NCBI GenBank assembly: GCA_017607445.1
Contig: JAEVHH010000002.1
Coordinates: 3,029,501-3,093,500 of the forward strand
Source of the DNA: Histoplasma ohiense
Taxonomy: Eukaryota; Ascomycota; Eurotiomycetes; Onygenales; Ajellomycetaceae
DNA length: 64,000 nt
Reading direction: 5' to 3'
In this document: piece by piece, positions 10,381-22,658 of the stretch
Layout: every line of letters starts with the position of its first letter
Position numbering within the stretch: position 1 is the stretch's first letter
The notes under the pieces: model-generated
Database searches by the model: none
Told to the model about the DNA's origin: nothing
What the model saw: only the letters and a program-made list of their open reading frames with translations
Translations under genes and position numbers: made by a program

Positions 10381-13011
10381 GGGGCTCTGTAAGGGCAGAC
10401 ATGAAGGCGCATCCAATGCCCGGATTATGGTTTGCAGGTTCCAAGTTGGCAGAACAAGTTGTGGCCTCAGTACAGCGGCTTGGTTGAGGTCAAAAGTTTC
10501 CTGATTGAGCGCTGTTTGGTCTGGGCTTTGGGAGAAAGTTGGTCAGCAAACGCACTAGGTTATTTTGGACAAGAACCACCAGGCCCCGCCCACCTTTAGT
10601 GGCTGATCATCTAGCGTGGCCAATCGGAGATCCGCAAATCGCTAAATGCTTTATTACATAATCATGTCTGGGCTTCCCGGCTGTCCTGGTTTTCAAAAGT
10701 AACATGGGGTTCCCGTTTGCAAAAACTGGACCCACAAACCACCCATCTAAAATACACCCATATATATCATGGGTTAAAAGATGGTAAGTCTGAAAACCCT
10801 CGATAGAAAGAAAATAATAGCTTCTAATGAAGAGTTCTGTGATCTTAGTTGTTTAGACCTCACTGAGGGGTTTCTGGCCGAGGTTTCAGTGGCGTTGCTG
10901 CTCCTCTTGGCTGAGCCGCCATCTTTCTAAGTCACTTATCCAATATCCAACCTTCCAAGGTTGCCCATGATAAGTCAACTAGAATGCCATCAAGATCCTC
11001 ACCAATATGGGTGATTTCTTTTCTTTTCTTTTTTTTTTTTTTTTAATAAGAAACACGTTCCATAATATAGATGGAGGGATGGTGGTAAATAAATTGTTTT
11101 ACACGGCACAGTTTAAGACAAATAAATTACGATGGATAAACCGATTGATGGTTGATACATGGTGAATCTTATTGCCTGATCCCCGGCACTCAGTAATCCG
11201 TACTAGTACTTCTCCGTAGTAACTACAAGTATACATCACGCTCGACTCACAGAAATGCACCTACACACACATATTCTCTATGAGTAGAAACATGCCATTT
11301 GTTTATTTATTTATTTATTTCTATATTTATTTCTGGCCAGGTTGGTTGTTGGTTATTTTGGTACAAAATGTTTCATCATGGGGAGGCAGCTGTAATTTTC
11401 TCTATCAACTGTAAATAGCCGGTGCACAGATTAAAATGCCGACTTCGTTCCTCCTCGCCGTTGGCGGGATTTAACTTCTCGGTTTCGACATGCCAAGATT
11501 CCTTGGTTAACTTTGATCTTCAGTGGCTAAAATAAACCCGGCGCTGCTGATTTTTACGGTTGCGCACTGGAAAGCGGGTTTTTTTCGGGCCATAAAATTT
11601 TGCCTCGTGCGTTTTAACAGGTAGTTTCAAGGAGGACCCTCTGGCTTAGAGGTGCTACGGTGTCGGCGGCGATACCCTGACTCTTAATTAAACCGCTTAA
11701 CTAACTAACAGTTGACCACACGCATTTTATCATGTAAGGGCTGCGAATATCTGGCTCTGGTGGTAGAAGACTTGGCTGTGATGGCAAGAACAATCATTTT
11801 GAAGGGACGAGGCTCCAGCCTCCAGGGCTGTCCGCAAAGCTATCTCCATTTCGTCACTCCTCACCTTCAACCCGGTTCCGTGATGGTCGCAAACCATATG
11901 GAAGGAGAAAAAATGAGTTCACTTTACCCCCCCCACCTTCCGGACCCAACACTCCCCGCCTTCGAAATCTTCAAAGGTGTTCCTCGCAGGGATAGAGTCA
12001 ATCATGAATCAATGACAGATATCCCCTGTCAATCTTGTCAGCACTAAAAGACAATCCTCTTGGAGAATCCAGGTTATATGCGAACAGAACAGCTTCCTAG
12101 GTAGGTACGGAGTAGTCTATATTATCGTATTCGACACTGTAGACGACACTCACCGGCTTAACAGGTTGGAGGCTGAGCCTCCGAATATTGTACAGTACGT
12201 GTAATGTCCATGTACCAAAAACGAAGTTTTCCACAGAATCTGCTGTGCTGCCAAACCGAGGTAGGGATGCGCAGGCCAGATGCCTCGTTCGCCATACTTT
12301 GCTTATTTACGAGAAGCGTTCTCGTGCATATTTTGCCACTTCATAGGGATACTACATGTACACTCAACGGCCTAGCATCCCGCCTATAACACACTCGCTG
12401 TTTGATCTTTGCACGAGAGAGAGGCTTCTCACACGCTTCGGGATTTGAAAGTTAATGTCAGAATATATAAAGATAAAAACGGGCTGAAATTGGCTAGCTA
12501 CTATGTATGTAAGTTTGGATGCCTTTCGCTAGCATGAGGGTTATCCCGTTTGAGTTCCCCTTCCAACCGTCAACTGTTTGAACATGTAGTATGGACAAGA
12601 AAACAACCTCCAACAAGCCTAGTTTTGGTAAACTGACCTTGAAAAAAAAACATCCGACACGAAAAGTAGAGGGTATGGCGGACGAATCAAAAATCCCGAA
12701 AAATATTGTTCCTGGTTTTAGGGCGGCTGTGAGTGTTGTTTGTTGCGGACTTTGCACTTCTCCGTCTTTAATTATATATGCACGCTGAGGTCACTGGTGA
12801 AGAGAGAGACGGCACAAGCAATCCCATAATAATATGTGCGTCCGAACTATTGCTAGAGATCCTCCGCATGCAACCTGCAAATGCACCGATCTCACTGTTG
12901 CATGGCAATAGTCACCAATCCTCATGCACAGCCGATGCCATGACAACATGGCAGCTCCAGGGGGATTTAGAAATATGCACACTTAGGCAGGTACCGATGC
13001 GCAATGCCTGC

Positions 13012-13028
13012 ACATGTACTGTACATGT
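13012..13028. repeat. 17-bp perfect palindrome, copy 1
   Basis: Arms ACATGTAC and GTACATGT flank a single T. The same sequence occurs again at 62847-62863. Confidence 0.85.
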
Positions 13029-14126
13029 ACATGTACGTCCATAGCGTACAAGGGACATCGGTACGGCACAAGAAGAAAGAATGTGATCAAAAGCTGCGGT
13101 GTCATTCCATCGCCCTCATGCAAATCCGTTCGACCAAGCTAAGGCAACATGACACCATCATGCTGCACTCCACACCGTTTAGGGCAGGTCTCGTATGCAG
13201 GAGCCATGGGATGATTTACCCAATTGCAATATTGGATGTAATGCATTATCCCCCATAATACAACGAACTAGTTGTGTTTGTGGAGGGTTGGGCGGTTGAT
13301 TGTCAGGTGTTAGAGCCAGAGATGCCTGTCTTTGAGAGCCACGTCAGGAGAGGAGGAGGGGTGTGTGCTGTGGGAAAGGAATTCGAAATAGCGGGGGAAT
13401 ATGGTAACTTCGCAGCCCTAGCAACCAGCTGGCTCAGGTGAAGTTCTTTTCCTGGACCAACCTTTTAATTTTTTTCTGGGCCCCAATTTACCTATTTAAA
13501 ACACGAATATCAACCGTTGATTTCTTATGTCTGCTGGCCACCTTGTGTCCTATTTTCAATTCGTAGGCAACAAATTATGTCAACGGATTCCCGAGAGCCG
13601 CTCCCGAAGTGATGGCTCGTCAGGAGTTCGGCAAAAGGGTGGATCGACTAGATGATCACCAGGATCTGTTTGAACTACATGGCGCGCGGGTTTCCTTGCA
13701 ATCTTTGATTACGATATACTTCGGACATGCGACCTTTGTGTGATAAAAAGGCCTTGGTCACTTATACAATCTAGGGTCTTATAATAGAAGTTGACAAGGG
13801 AGGGGCGGGCAGAAGTACACAAATTAAAGTAAAATAAAGCAAGGAAAATGCACAGGAGCCGCGGAGGTGAAAACTATCTTGGTCCAAATTTATCAAGCTA
13901 AAAAATAACACGAAGAGGTACAAAACCAGTGCCATTTTGAAGGGAACCTGGAATTATAGGACGCTAGCTTCGCACGTTTGGCTAGTTATTTCTTGACCGG
14001 GTTTTGGATTTTCTGCGTCATTTTTTTATCTGTTCATTGTTTCGCCTTCCCCCCCTCTGTTTCCGTTGTTTGCCATTGCTTCAACTAGCTAGTTTCCAGG
14101 AGAGAAGAAGGTGGTGTATTGCAATA

Positions 14127-16599
14127 TCATGCTATTCCTAAGGGAGGTACACGCCCCTGTTCTTCTTTTTCCTCCGTTCCAAGCTTATACGAAAGCTTAT
14201 ACCGTAATTTAACTGAGTCCCCAGCCCCGAATGGGATCCCGTTCAATTGCATTTCAAGACGAACTCCGTTCTGCTGCAGTGGGGCTATGTGACGTCCAGA
14301 CTGCGGCGTCAGTTGCAAACTATATGCCTGTTTTAGAAGTTAGCGGCATTAGTATATTGGACTATGTAGGGGACTATGTAGGTCGCGGATAAGAGGGGGA
14401 GGGGTAGAAGATGATTGTAGGACGGGAGGAGAAGGAAAAGGGAGGGGAGGACGGAAGGGAGGGAGGGAGTGAAGGAACGAAGCGGAACCACCTATTACCT
14501 TCTCAATTGCAACTTGGAAGTGGAGGTCGGATATTGGTTGGCTGGTATTATTCGAAAATGAGACTAACACATGTATCTTTTGATCCCTTGCATTCCTAGC
14601 GGAAGTAAAGTCAACGCCTATCGATGATTTCAGGACTTGTACCTTGCCGGTACTAGGCAGATTATTCTCCGGAAGGGCCGAGGCGAAGGTCCATTCATCA
14701 TCCCCTGCAGTAGTAGTGGGTGCTGCCGGCTGTGTAGTGGTCTGAGACATTCCCTGGCCTAGGTCAAGAAATGATGGTGAGGAGCTGGATCCCAAAGAGC
14801 TTTGAAGGTGGTTGAAGGGTGACGAAGTCTGGGAACGTGCCGAAACCAGAGATGGGAATGGGTCCCCCAGTGGAGGCGTTGCTGCCTTTTGTTGTTGCTG
14901 TTGTTGTATTGAGGCTGGTATAGCTGTCGGGGGCTGGGTTTCCAACACTGAGACAGCAGATGTGGAAAGGGCGGGGTCATCAAACAGGTTTCTGGACAGT
15001 GATGATGTAGACGACAATCCCAATAACGTCGATGGACCTTTTAATCGTTAACTTCGTTCGTTGATTTCCAAGGCTTACTTACTTGAACTAAAGCCACCTC
15101 CGAGAGATATGCCACCGCCTTGCGGTTGTGAATTTTCTTGGAATGAAAGGCCAAGGAGATCTCCTTCCGATGACAGTACCTGGCTTTGCGATGCACTGAC
15201 AGCCGTGCTGCCATTGGAGCCAGGTGCAGTATCATCACCGAAATCGATTAAGGATAACTCATTATCGGAATTCTTCTTCACGCCTGTGCTCGTCCCCAGT
15301 GTTCCCTTTGGAATTTTGGATGCTCCTTCTAAGTCGCCCGACTTCACTAACTTATAACGCTGGATAGTTCGGTGTATACTATCATTGATTTCTAAGAGTT
15401 TGGCAACAGCTTCTGAGTCATCCGACTCCTCCTCGCACATCTTTTGGATTTTCGGATGTGCGCTTTGGAGGGCATTGGCGAGTTCCTGATGGTTTTTCAT
15501 TAAACAAAATCCTAGTTTTTTGATTTGAGGTATAACCTACCTCAAAAACATCCCCTTCCTTTACTTTATCACCGGGCTTGTAACTTTGAAGCATTTCCTC
15601 TAAAATTTTTGCTTTTTGTTGGACTTTGGCGACCTCTTCAGCAGCCTTTGCTCTATAGTCCGTTTTATGCCGTAAGTCGTACCCCGCCATTACTTTCATC
15701 AACCTGTTCGCCTCCTGTAGGTCTTCAGGACCTCCTCTTCGAATGAGTTCCTGGAGTTTAGCGGATTGGGCAGTCCGGTCTTCTTCTTCCATCTCCTCAG
15801 CAGATTGGAGATTCTAACCAATGGTCAATACGATCCTAATGTGGTGGGAATATATAAAAAGTCGACATACATCGCTGGGATTTAAAACTGCTGCATCCTC
15901 CCGCCGAATTTCCGGGAACATATAGCCCTTGTAAAGAAGCAGGCGATGCATATCCCTGATAAATCCCAAGTCCTCCTTGTATCGTGACGTCTGACATATT
16001 GTCTGCCGCCATTCCTCGATCGACTCTAGAATTCGATGCTGTACTCTGGATGGTCGGATCGGAGGGCGTTCGGGAAATCTCCGTACCAACTCATTAAGGA
16101 ATTCTTTCGTACTGATTTGGAGATGAAAGGGATATCCGCAGTTTTTCACACATATATCAAGAAGCTAACATCATAACCACGATCAGTATCCCGCTTCTTC
16201 GGACTGCAAGCTTCGACATACCGCTAGGGCGAGTAGCGCCACATTGGGATTCCGCGAATTAATGAGATGTACTATGTTGATAGCAGCTTCCCGAGGCCTT
16301 ATCAATCGTCAGTGCCAATGAAATAGAGTGCGGAAGGTGCCGGTTCAAGCGAAGGAACTCACGCGTTGCCCTTCTTAGAGTTTATGAGATCAGCTATTTC
16401 GAGATTCAAAGCAAGGTTGGGTTCGTAATTCTGGGGGTCGCATGCATTGTCTACGACCAAAGAATATTAAATTAGAAGAAGCGAAAAAATGTAATACTTG
16501 GAATAAGAAGTAGTGGAGCAGAGAGAACCTACAGATGTATCTTTGTAGGGTTGATTGCGCGGGTTCAGCGAAGACACCAAATCGATCCCTCGCTGCCAT
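14127..16599 (-). CDS. GGA: GGA-type Golgi clathrin adaptor (VHS-GAT-GAE)
   Basis: Eight exons: 16599-16533, 16450-16363, 16297-16222, 16164-15871, 15813-15541, 15485-15083, 15037-14499, 14327-14127, giving 646 residues. The VHS domain spans roughly residues 18-160 (NACDPQNYEPNLALNLEIAD, INIVHLINSRNPNVALLALA, LLDICVKNCGYPFH). The GAT domain spans about 190-330 (LIRRGGPEDLQEANRLMK, EELANALQSAHPKIQKM). A Ser/Gln hinge carries LIDFGDD and DLLGL clathrin/adaptor-like boxes. The C-terminal GAE ear starts near 510 (DDEWTFASALPENN, FQVAIEKAYSLQLTP). Family members are Arf-GTP-dependent monomeric adaptors sorting cargo from trans-Golgi to endosome or vacuole. The ATG at 16599 is the first in frame after a stop. 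The exact first exon is the least certain part of the model, and intron 7 is purine/pyrimidine-biased. Confidence 0.93.
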
Positions 16600-18630
16600 G
16601 CGTGCAGATGTCGCCTCCAGATTGACGGATAGGTCAGGGAGTCAGAACCTTCAAGAAGGACCTTCGAAAGCGTAGAGTGAAAATCTCTTGCCTCCACCAC
16701 GGAATAAAAGGATGTGCCAGTCGATGTGTCGTGGTATTAATGATGATTAGGATGAAGGTAAACTAGGCTTGGTTGGCCTTGAATATTATGGAAGACGTTA
16801 CTATTTCCTCTTTAATCCAAGTGGGGTGAGAGGCTCAGACCCCATATCTCTCGTCTTTTGACTCAACACCACAACTTCCCATCACCAACGCCAACACAGC
16901 GACGAACTCGGGATATTAGATATGGAAGTTAAAGTTATCCATCAAGCCTGCTTCGGAGCAATTAGCCGTGAAACTGGCCGGTTTAATAGAGATGCTAATG
17001 GCATTTCGATTTGTCCCGCAGAGTGGGAGGCCCCAACTGTTTGCCCCCCGACCTTGAGACCTCATTCTGTCTTTGTCTTAGTGATATCCGCTGCTATCAA
17101 AGGTTGACTACAACCTCTTGGATAAAAAGTGACCCGGGGCTGTCAATTACTAGTAGCCATGCCGACGTACTCTCTACTTTGTTTTGCCCTACCGTCACGA
17201 AATTCCGAAATTCTATTTCTGTGTTGAGCGCACGGCTTAAATTTGCCATGGCTAAGGGGCATGTTGCTCTTGACAATTTTCATTGGATGCCTACACGGTC
17301 GGTAACTCATCCTACTATCATTCGTTGCAATCTCACGCCTTCTATTCTCACAACGAAACTTCCCGATATACCATATGACAATTCATACCAGCGATGCCAC
17401 TTCTCGTTCCTTGGCTTATTATCCCATCTAGCGGAAATACATATTCTAGTATTTTTATGGTAGAAAAGGAGCTTCGCCTCATGGACCTTGATCAAGTCTC
17501 TCCGTTTGGTTTGTGGCTGTCATCAGTAATATACTCGAACTCGTGGGAACATAAATATACTCTTGCACATTTCAACGGAAAATCCCATCACAGTCTTCTT
17601 ATCTAGGTAGTCCAGGGATGGGCTACGACAACAATTTGGCAACAGGGAAAGCGATGGAAAGCCAGCAACTTTTTCTCGTAACGGTTTCCCGCGTCGGTAG
17701 CGATACGGACAAGTAGCAGGAGAGAATGCTGGAGAGAATGCCTCGCAGGTATGCCCCAATCAACGACTACGGGGTAGACAGAACTCGATATGATGCGCGT
17801 ATGTTAATATATGTACAGTACAGTAATTTACAACATCAAAATCGCTGACAACGCGGTTAATTGCTTCACATCTTCATATAAGAATTCAATCCGGCTGTGA
17901 TAATACAGCATGCCCGCTTCCTCCATGCCACACTGTGAGATTTGTAGCCTCAGGTGAAGCTGACACATTCGGCATTCATTGCCCTAATTTCCGTCTCTCG
18001 ATGCATCCAATGGGGCCCTAATAGTGTAGATGACTTTGAGCATCACCACATCCGCTTGCTTCCCAAACCACAGAGAATGGTTGTAGCAATGATACTTGTT
18101 GCGGGCGAGGGTTTTCACATGAGCATTGACTTCCATGACCAAATGGAAAGAATGCCTGAAAAGCTGAAAAAGTATTCGAAGACGACATACTGCCAGATCG
18201 CCTGAAGGGATGTAGGAATATTCCCTACGGCAGAAACCTGCTGTCTCTGACGCGCTGGTATTTGATTTGTTTAAGCTGTGGACCCTGGCCAATTCACGCC
18301 TGGCTGATTATTCGGAGCTTTTTACTAGGCAAAATATTTGTGGGAAAGATTCAAGATATCATTTGATTGCCTTTGTTAATGCTGCTTCAAGCAAGACAAC
18401 CTTTCCTGACAGCGTTTACTCACGGGTTTACTTTAAAAATACTATGACGTATTGAGGCGTCGGAATTAGGTTATTCCCTCTAGGTCTAGTCCAGGTTCGA
18501 GGAACTCTAGAACCATGCGACAACCAACTATAATCATCAAAGGGATTTTTCTTTTCTTTTCTTTTCGGGTTTTCTCTCTGCTTTTATTGACGAAATCATA
18601 CATTATATCACCCTTGTGGCGGTGAGAGGA
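16600..18630. other. 2-kb intergenic between GGA and TSR3
   Basis: This is a shared upstream region of two divergent genes. Open frames up to 150 codons (e.g. 17011-17463) have no recognisable domains or splice partners. A T/C tract lies at 18545-18585, just before TSR3. No RNA gene was found. Confidence 0.45.
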
Positions 18631-19944
18631 ATGGTTCGACACAAAAAAGATAACTTCGGCAAACGAGGAAAAGGCAACTACCCATCACAACCCCGCCAAC
18701 AAAGATTCGCACGGGACTTCCCTGCCGATGACGATCGGGACACGTCCAAGATATTCCCTTTTAAAGCTGCATGTTGGGATCTAGGCCATTGTGACCCCAA
18801 GCGATGTTCTGGAAAAAAACTGATGCAGCATGGTGCCATGCGTGAGCTCCAGATTGGACAGAAATTTGCCGGGGTTGTGATTTCGTGAGTTCTCCATGAA
18901 GCCTATATCTTTTCACTACGTTTTCAGCCTTCTTGCTATATACTTATACATTCTTGATTCCTCTAACCTTTACTAGACCGAATGCGAAGCGCACGATCTC
19001 CCCAGCCGATAACGAGTTGCTAGAGCAATATGGAGCTGCGGTGGTAGAGTGCTCGTGGGTGAGGACTCAGGAAGTCCCCTGGTCGAAAATTGGGGGAAAG
19101 TGTGAGAGGTTATGTGAGTACCTGTTTTCCTGTTTCCTTCCCGTTCAGCGAATGAAGTGCCTTTCTGGATGGTTTGGGAAAGGGGAACTGGGTCAAAGAA
19201 ATCACAACTTTCTTACAAGTTCCATTAGTACCTTACCTCGTCGCCGCCAACTCAGTGAACTACGGACGCCCCTGGCGACTAAACTGCGCGGAGGCACTAG
19301 CAGCCGCCTTCTATATCTGTGGACATGAGGATTGGGCGTCTGAGGTTCTAAAGAAGTTTTCGTACGGCAGGGCGTTTTTGGAAATCAATTCACAACTTTT
19401 GAAACGATATGCTGCTTGTAAGACAGAGGCGGATGTGAAGAATACGCAGGAGCATTGGCTTGAGAAGATCGAGAGGGAGTATTCTGAGAGTCGGGTGGAG
19501 AAGGGCGCTGATGATATGTGGACGGTTGGGAATACGAATAGGCGGGATATATCTGATTCAGAGGATGAGGACGCGGAAGATGAAGAAGGCGAAGTTTCTC
19601 GAGGAGAGGAGGAGGATTCAGGGAGAGACCCATATGCGCTCTCTGATGAATCAGACGATGAGGAGATGGCGGAGTTGCGACGGAGGGTTCTGAATTCGAG
19701 GCCATTTACGAATGTTACAGAACATGAGGCAACATCCAAGTCGCAGTTCGAAAAAATCCAGAGGCCAGAAACGTCAAGGAGTGGCGTCGCGGGGACGGCT
19801 TTCAGATCCAAACAAATGAACATTCTTGCTGATGACAACAATGGCGAAGATAGTGAAGATAATGGTGAAGACGAGGCGTTCGATAAGATCATTAATGCCA
19901 CCATCACTACGGACCGGACAGGAATTGCGAAGCCGCGGAGATAG
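18631..19944 (+). CDS. TSR3: 18S rRNA aminocarboxypropyltransferase Tsr3
   Basis: Three exons: 18631-18884, 18977-19113, 19229-19944, giving 368 residues. Residues 41-64 hold the family signature (FPFKAACWDLGHCDPKRCSG), followed by ISPADNELLEQYG and, across the second junction, CERL|LPYLVAANSVNYGRPW, which is part of the SAM-binding SPOUT-like fold. Tsr3 transfers the aminocarboxypropyl group from SAM to the hypermodified m1-pseudouridine of 18S rRNA (position 1191 in yeast) late in cytoplasmic 40S maturation. The C-terminal third is extended and very acidic (SEDEDAEDEEGE, near residues 240-285), as often in fungal members. The start is the ATG at 18631; an in-frame GTG 15 bases upstream is not used. 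The second intron (19114-19228) is stop-containing in the required frame, and splicing restores the conserved motif. Confidence 0.95.
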
Positions 19945-20780
19945 CACGGCTGACAACAAACAATATGACACTTTTCTCCATCACACCTTTATTTTTGGTC
20001 CTCAGCCACATACGCTCTAGTCCATGAAAAAATTATGTCTTGAATACTAGCAACAAAAAACAAATTACAACGGACATGGTTTATCGTCCTTGCATTCATA
20101 TATTTAGGTTTTCTCCCCCTATTTGAGTTCTGTGGTGATCGCATATCTATGTAGACTCGTTACATTAGGTGCTTGTTTGCCGTTCTAAATAGCGTATTAT
20201 ATGATTCGTATCTACGGAGTAGTGCTTCATATGCGGAGGATGAATCCTATGCCAATCCTTGCAGGATCGGAGGTACGATGATCCGTCCCACCGCTGTAGC
20301 CGAGCTGAGTAAGCTCAATGCCCACCACCTCGACCTTCTGCAACCACTCTGCTCCAAGCACACCTGGGTATCTTGCTGCCTCCGTTCTCCAATCTACGAA
20401 GCCGTTCCAAAGTGTGCGTTGCTTCGTCCAGTTCTGGGGTACCTTGGTCCCTTTCTTGACCCTTGTCTCTCGGCTCTTTATTGTTCCAGATAGGACGACA
20501 AACACCCGTCTGTTGGCACAGGAGGGGTTGCTCTTCGGTAAAGTCAACCCATATTATTGCTTCAAGTAGTCGCCTCACGCTGCCTATCTCGGCCCATTTC
20601 CCGATGTGAGGGCCGGTTACAATACCCTATTTTATATACTTAGCAAGAAGCTTTGGCCTAAACACCCAAATTACTGTATACTTTTTAGTTGAACTTTTGC
20701 TGCTGTTACAAGCTGCGTTCACTGATGGAAATTCATGATGAACAATAGCCTCGTGACCTGCAAGGGCGGTATAGGGGACC
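19945..20780. other. Intergenic TSR3 to Spt10-like gene
   Basis: AT-rich downstream of TSR3, then a GC-richer block at 20173-20578 with three overlapping open frames (see findings). A TACGGAGTAGT motif lies at 20213-20223. Confidence 0.45.
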
Positions 20781-22658
20781 ATGCCCGCTGTCCGTGAGGA
20801 CCCAGCTGGGCCTCTGATCTTTCGCACCTCGGGACAGCTGCCGTTCCCTGATCCAGCTAATCCCCAGCTGCCACCCAACATATATCCCCGCCAGGTGACC
20901 CTTCGAGACCGTGTCACAGTCGCGACCCTTGTTCCGTTCGCTTCCCCCGCAGATGTGCCGGCGTCATTGCTGGGGTACCTATGCGATCAGCTCAATAAAG
21001 AGATTGACATGGGAGACACTTATCCCATGATTGATCCCCTCTCTTTCGACTCCTTTGGTCCCTATTGGTTCTCAAACTTTGGTGCTGTAATGCTGCTTGG
21101 CGACATCAACAGTATTCATGAAGTCCAAGACACGGGAAATATGGGGAATGATTGGAAAAAGATTTGCCTGGGAAGCTTTAATATTAAGCCCAATTATCCT
21201 GGGCGTAGCAGTCATGTTTGTAATGGGAGCTTTCTCGTCACTGATGCGTCGCGGAATCGGGGAGTAGGGAGGTTAATGGGTGAATGTTACCTAGAATGGG
21301 CGCCTCTTTTGGTCAGTTATATTATTATTCGTACGTCCTATGTATTAGTTTCTGACTGTCGCTGACTTCACACAACAACGAAGGGCTATACCTACTCTGT
21401 TTTTAATCTTGTTTACGAGACCAATGTTGCATCCTGCCGAATCTGGGATGCATTGGGCTTTAAACGCATTGGTAAAGTTCCAGGTTGCGGAAACCTTCGG
21501 TCACATCCAAATCAACCCGTTGACGCCATCATATATGGACGGGATTTAGGACCAGAAGGCGAAGATTTTGTGTCAGAGGAGCGATTTGATAAGATTCGAT
21601 ATTATCTGAAGCATTCAAAATATCCAAGTGGTGCCGACCGTGCAGAGAAGAGCCGCCTAAGGAGCGCTGCAACCCACTATAAACTCGTCGGTGGGCAGAA
21701 TGGAGAACCGGAGAAGTTGATGCTAAAGGATAAAGAGGTGGTATCGGATCCTCAGCAACAGTATGAGATTGCACGCCGAATCCATCTCCAGCAACATGGA
21801 GGGATCAATAAGACCACCGCCACCATTGCGTTGAAGTATCACTGGGTCCGTATCAAAGAAACAGTTAGCATGGTCATCAAGAACTGTCCGCAGTGCAAAG
21901 AAACTCCAAAAGTTTCCCCTGCCAACTCCAATTCTAACTCCAATTCCACTTCCAACGCAAACTCCAACTCCAAGTCAATCTCCAACTCCATTCCGAACTC
22001 CATCCCTGACTCCATTCCTAACTCCATTCCCAACTCCATTCCCAACTCAATATCCCAATCTACCTCCAACTCCAACTCGGAAATTTCTCTACCCAGAAGA
22101 GAAAAGTCTTCCGGCTCGCGCGAGCAGACAACATACAGCATACCTACAAATGACTTTGACACGCCCCAAGACCAACTCCTCACAGCGCACGATGAATACG
22201 ATAAAGACAACACCTTCGGCAGTACTCACCCTCAACTGATGCACGCACCCGTCGAAGATGCCATGACAGCAACCTATGCCGATATTCCCCTAGATCCCCA
22301 AATAATGGACGGCATCCAACAACACCTCCCACCATTCCCGGACCACAATCATCACAACCCCCATCACCATCACCACCATCACAGCACCGTCAACCCGTTT
22401 GGAGCCAGTAGCCTGCACGACCCGCACAGCTTACAGCATGAGTTTGATCATACTGGTTCCACTGCAGTGATACAACATCATGACCATCCCAATGACTATC
22501 AGGTTCCTGGAAATATGACATCCCAGGCCGCTGAGGCGTTGCGACAGCAGACGATGCGGTTAGTGAATAGCGGGCGGATGACAAGCGACTCGGACCTGCA
22601 TCAGGAATTGCTCAATGCGGCTTTTGGAAGTCCGGATGAGAACCCATTTAGTACTTGA
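20781..22658 (+). CDS. SPT10: Spt10-like GNAT acetyltransferase with integrase-type H2C2 zinc finger
   Basis: Two exons, 20781-21311 and 21384-22658 (intron 72 nt), give 601 residues. Residues about 95-230 form a GNAT fold (FVSWNGSF-like strand SHVCNGSFLVTDASRNRGVG with the acetyl-CoA R/Q-x-x-G-x-G loop, then YETNVASCRIWDALGFKRIG). A zinc finger HX3HX29CX2C follows at His311, His315, Cys345, Cys348, the HHCC form shared with retroviral/retrotransposon integrases. Yeast Spt10 joins exactly these two modules and activates core histone genes by binding their upstream elements. The rest is low-complexity: an NS/IPNS repeat near residues 358-413, a His run near 500-512, and an acidic Gln-rich tail. 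Its orthology to Spt10 is inferred from architecture. A general GNAT protein with a captured finger is the alternative. Confidence 0.8.
21922..22085 (+). repeat. Coding tandem repeat (Asn-Ser / Ile-Pro-Asn-Ser)
   Basis: Repeated AACTCC and AACTCCATTCC(C/T) units encode NSNSNS, then tetrapeptide units IPNS, IPDS, IPNS, inside the Spt10-like gene. Confidence 0.85.

Larger units (their letters stand above)
9010..14126. other. 5.1-kb gene-free stretch
   Basis: No coding region is supported on either strand, and frames here are short with no splice partners. It contains the divergent leader of the minus-strand gene up to about 9450, a five-unit 10-bp repeat (10331-10380), a T-run at 11028-11044, TTTA repeats near 11299-11320, and a 17-bp palindrome (13012-13028). 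TACGGAGTA-like motifs occur at 12106 and, inverted, near 11210. Confidence 0.5.

Noticed and set aside
17011..17463. 150-codon frame between GGA and TSR3
   Set aside because: Cys/Ser/Leu-mixed composition without domain pattern, no supporting splice sites; probably chance.
18485..18520. GGTTCGAGG resembling a tRNA B box
   Set aside because: No matching acceptor stem, A box or cloverleaf could be formed around it.
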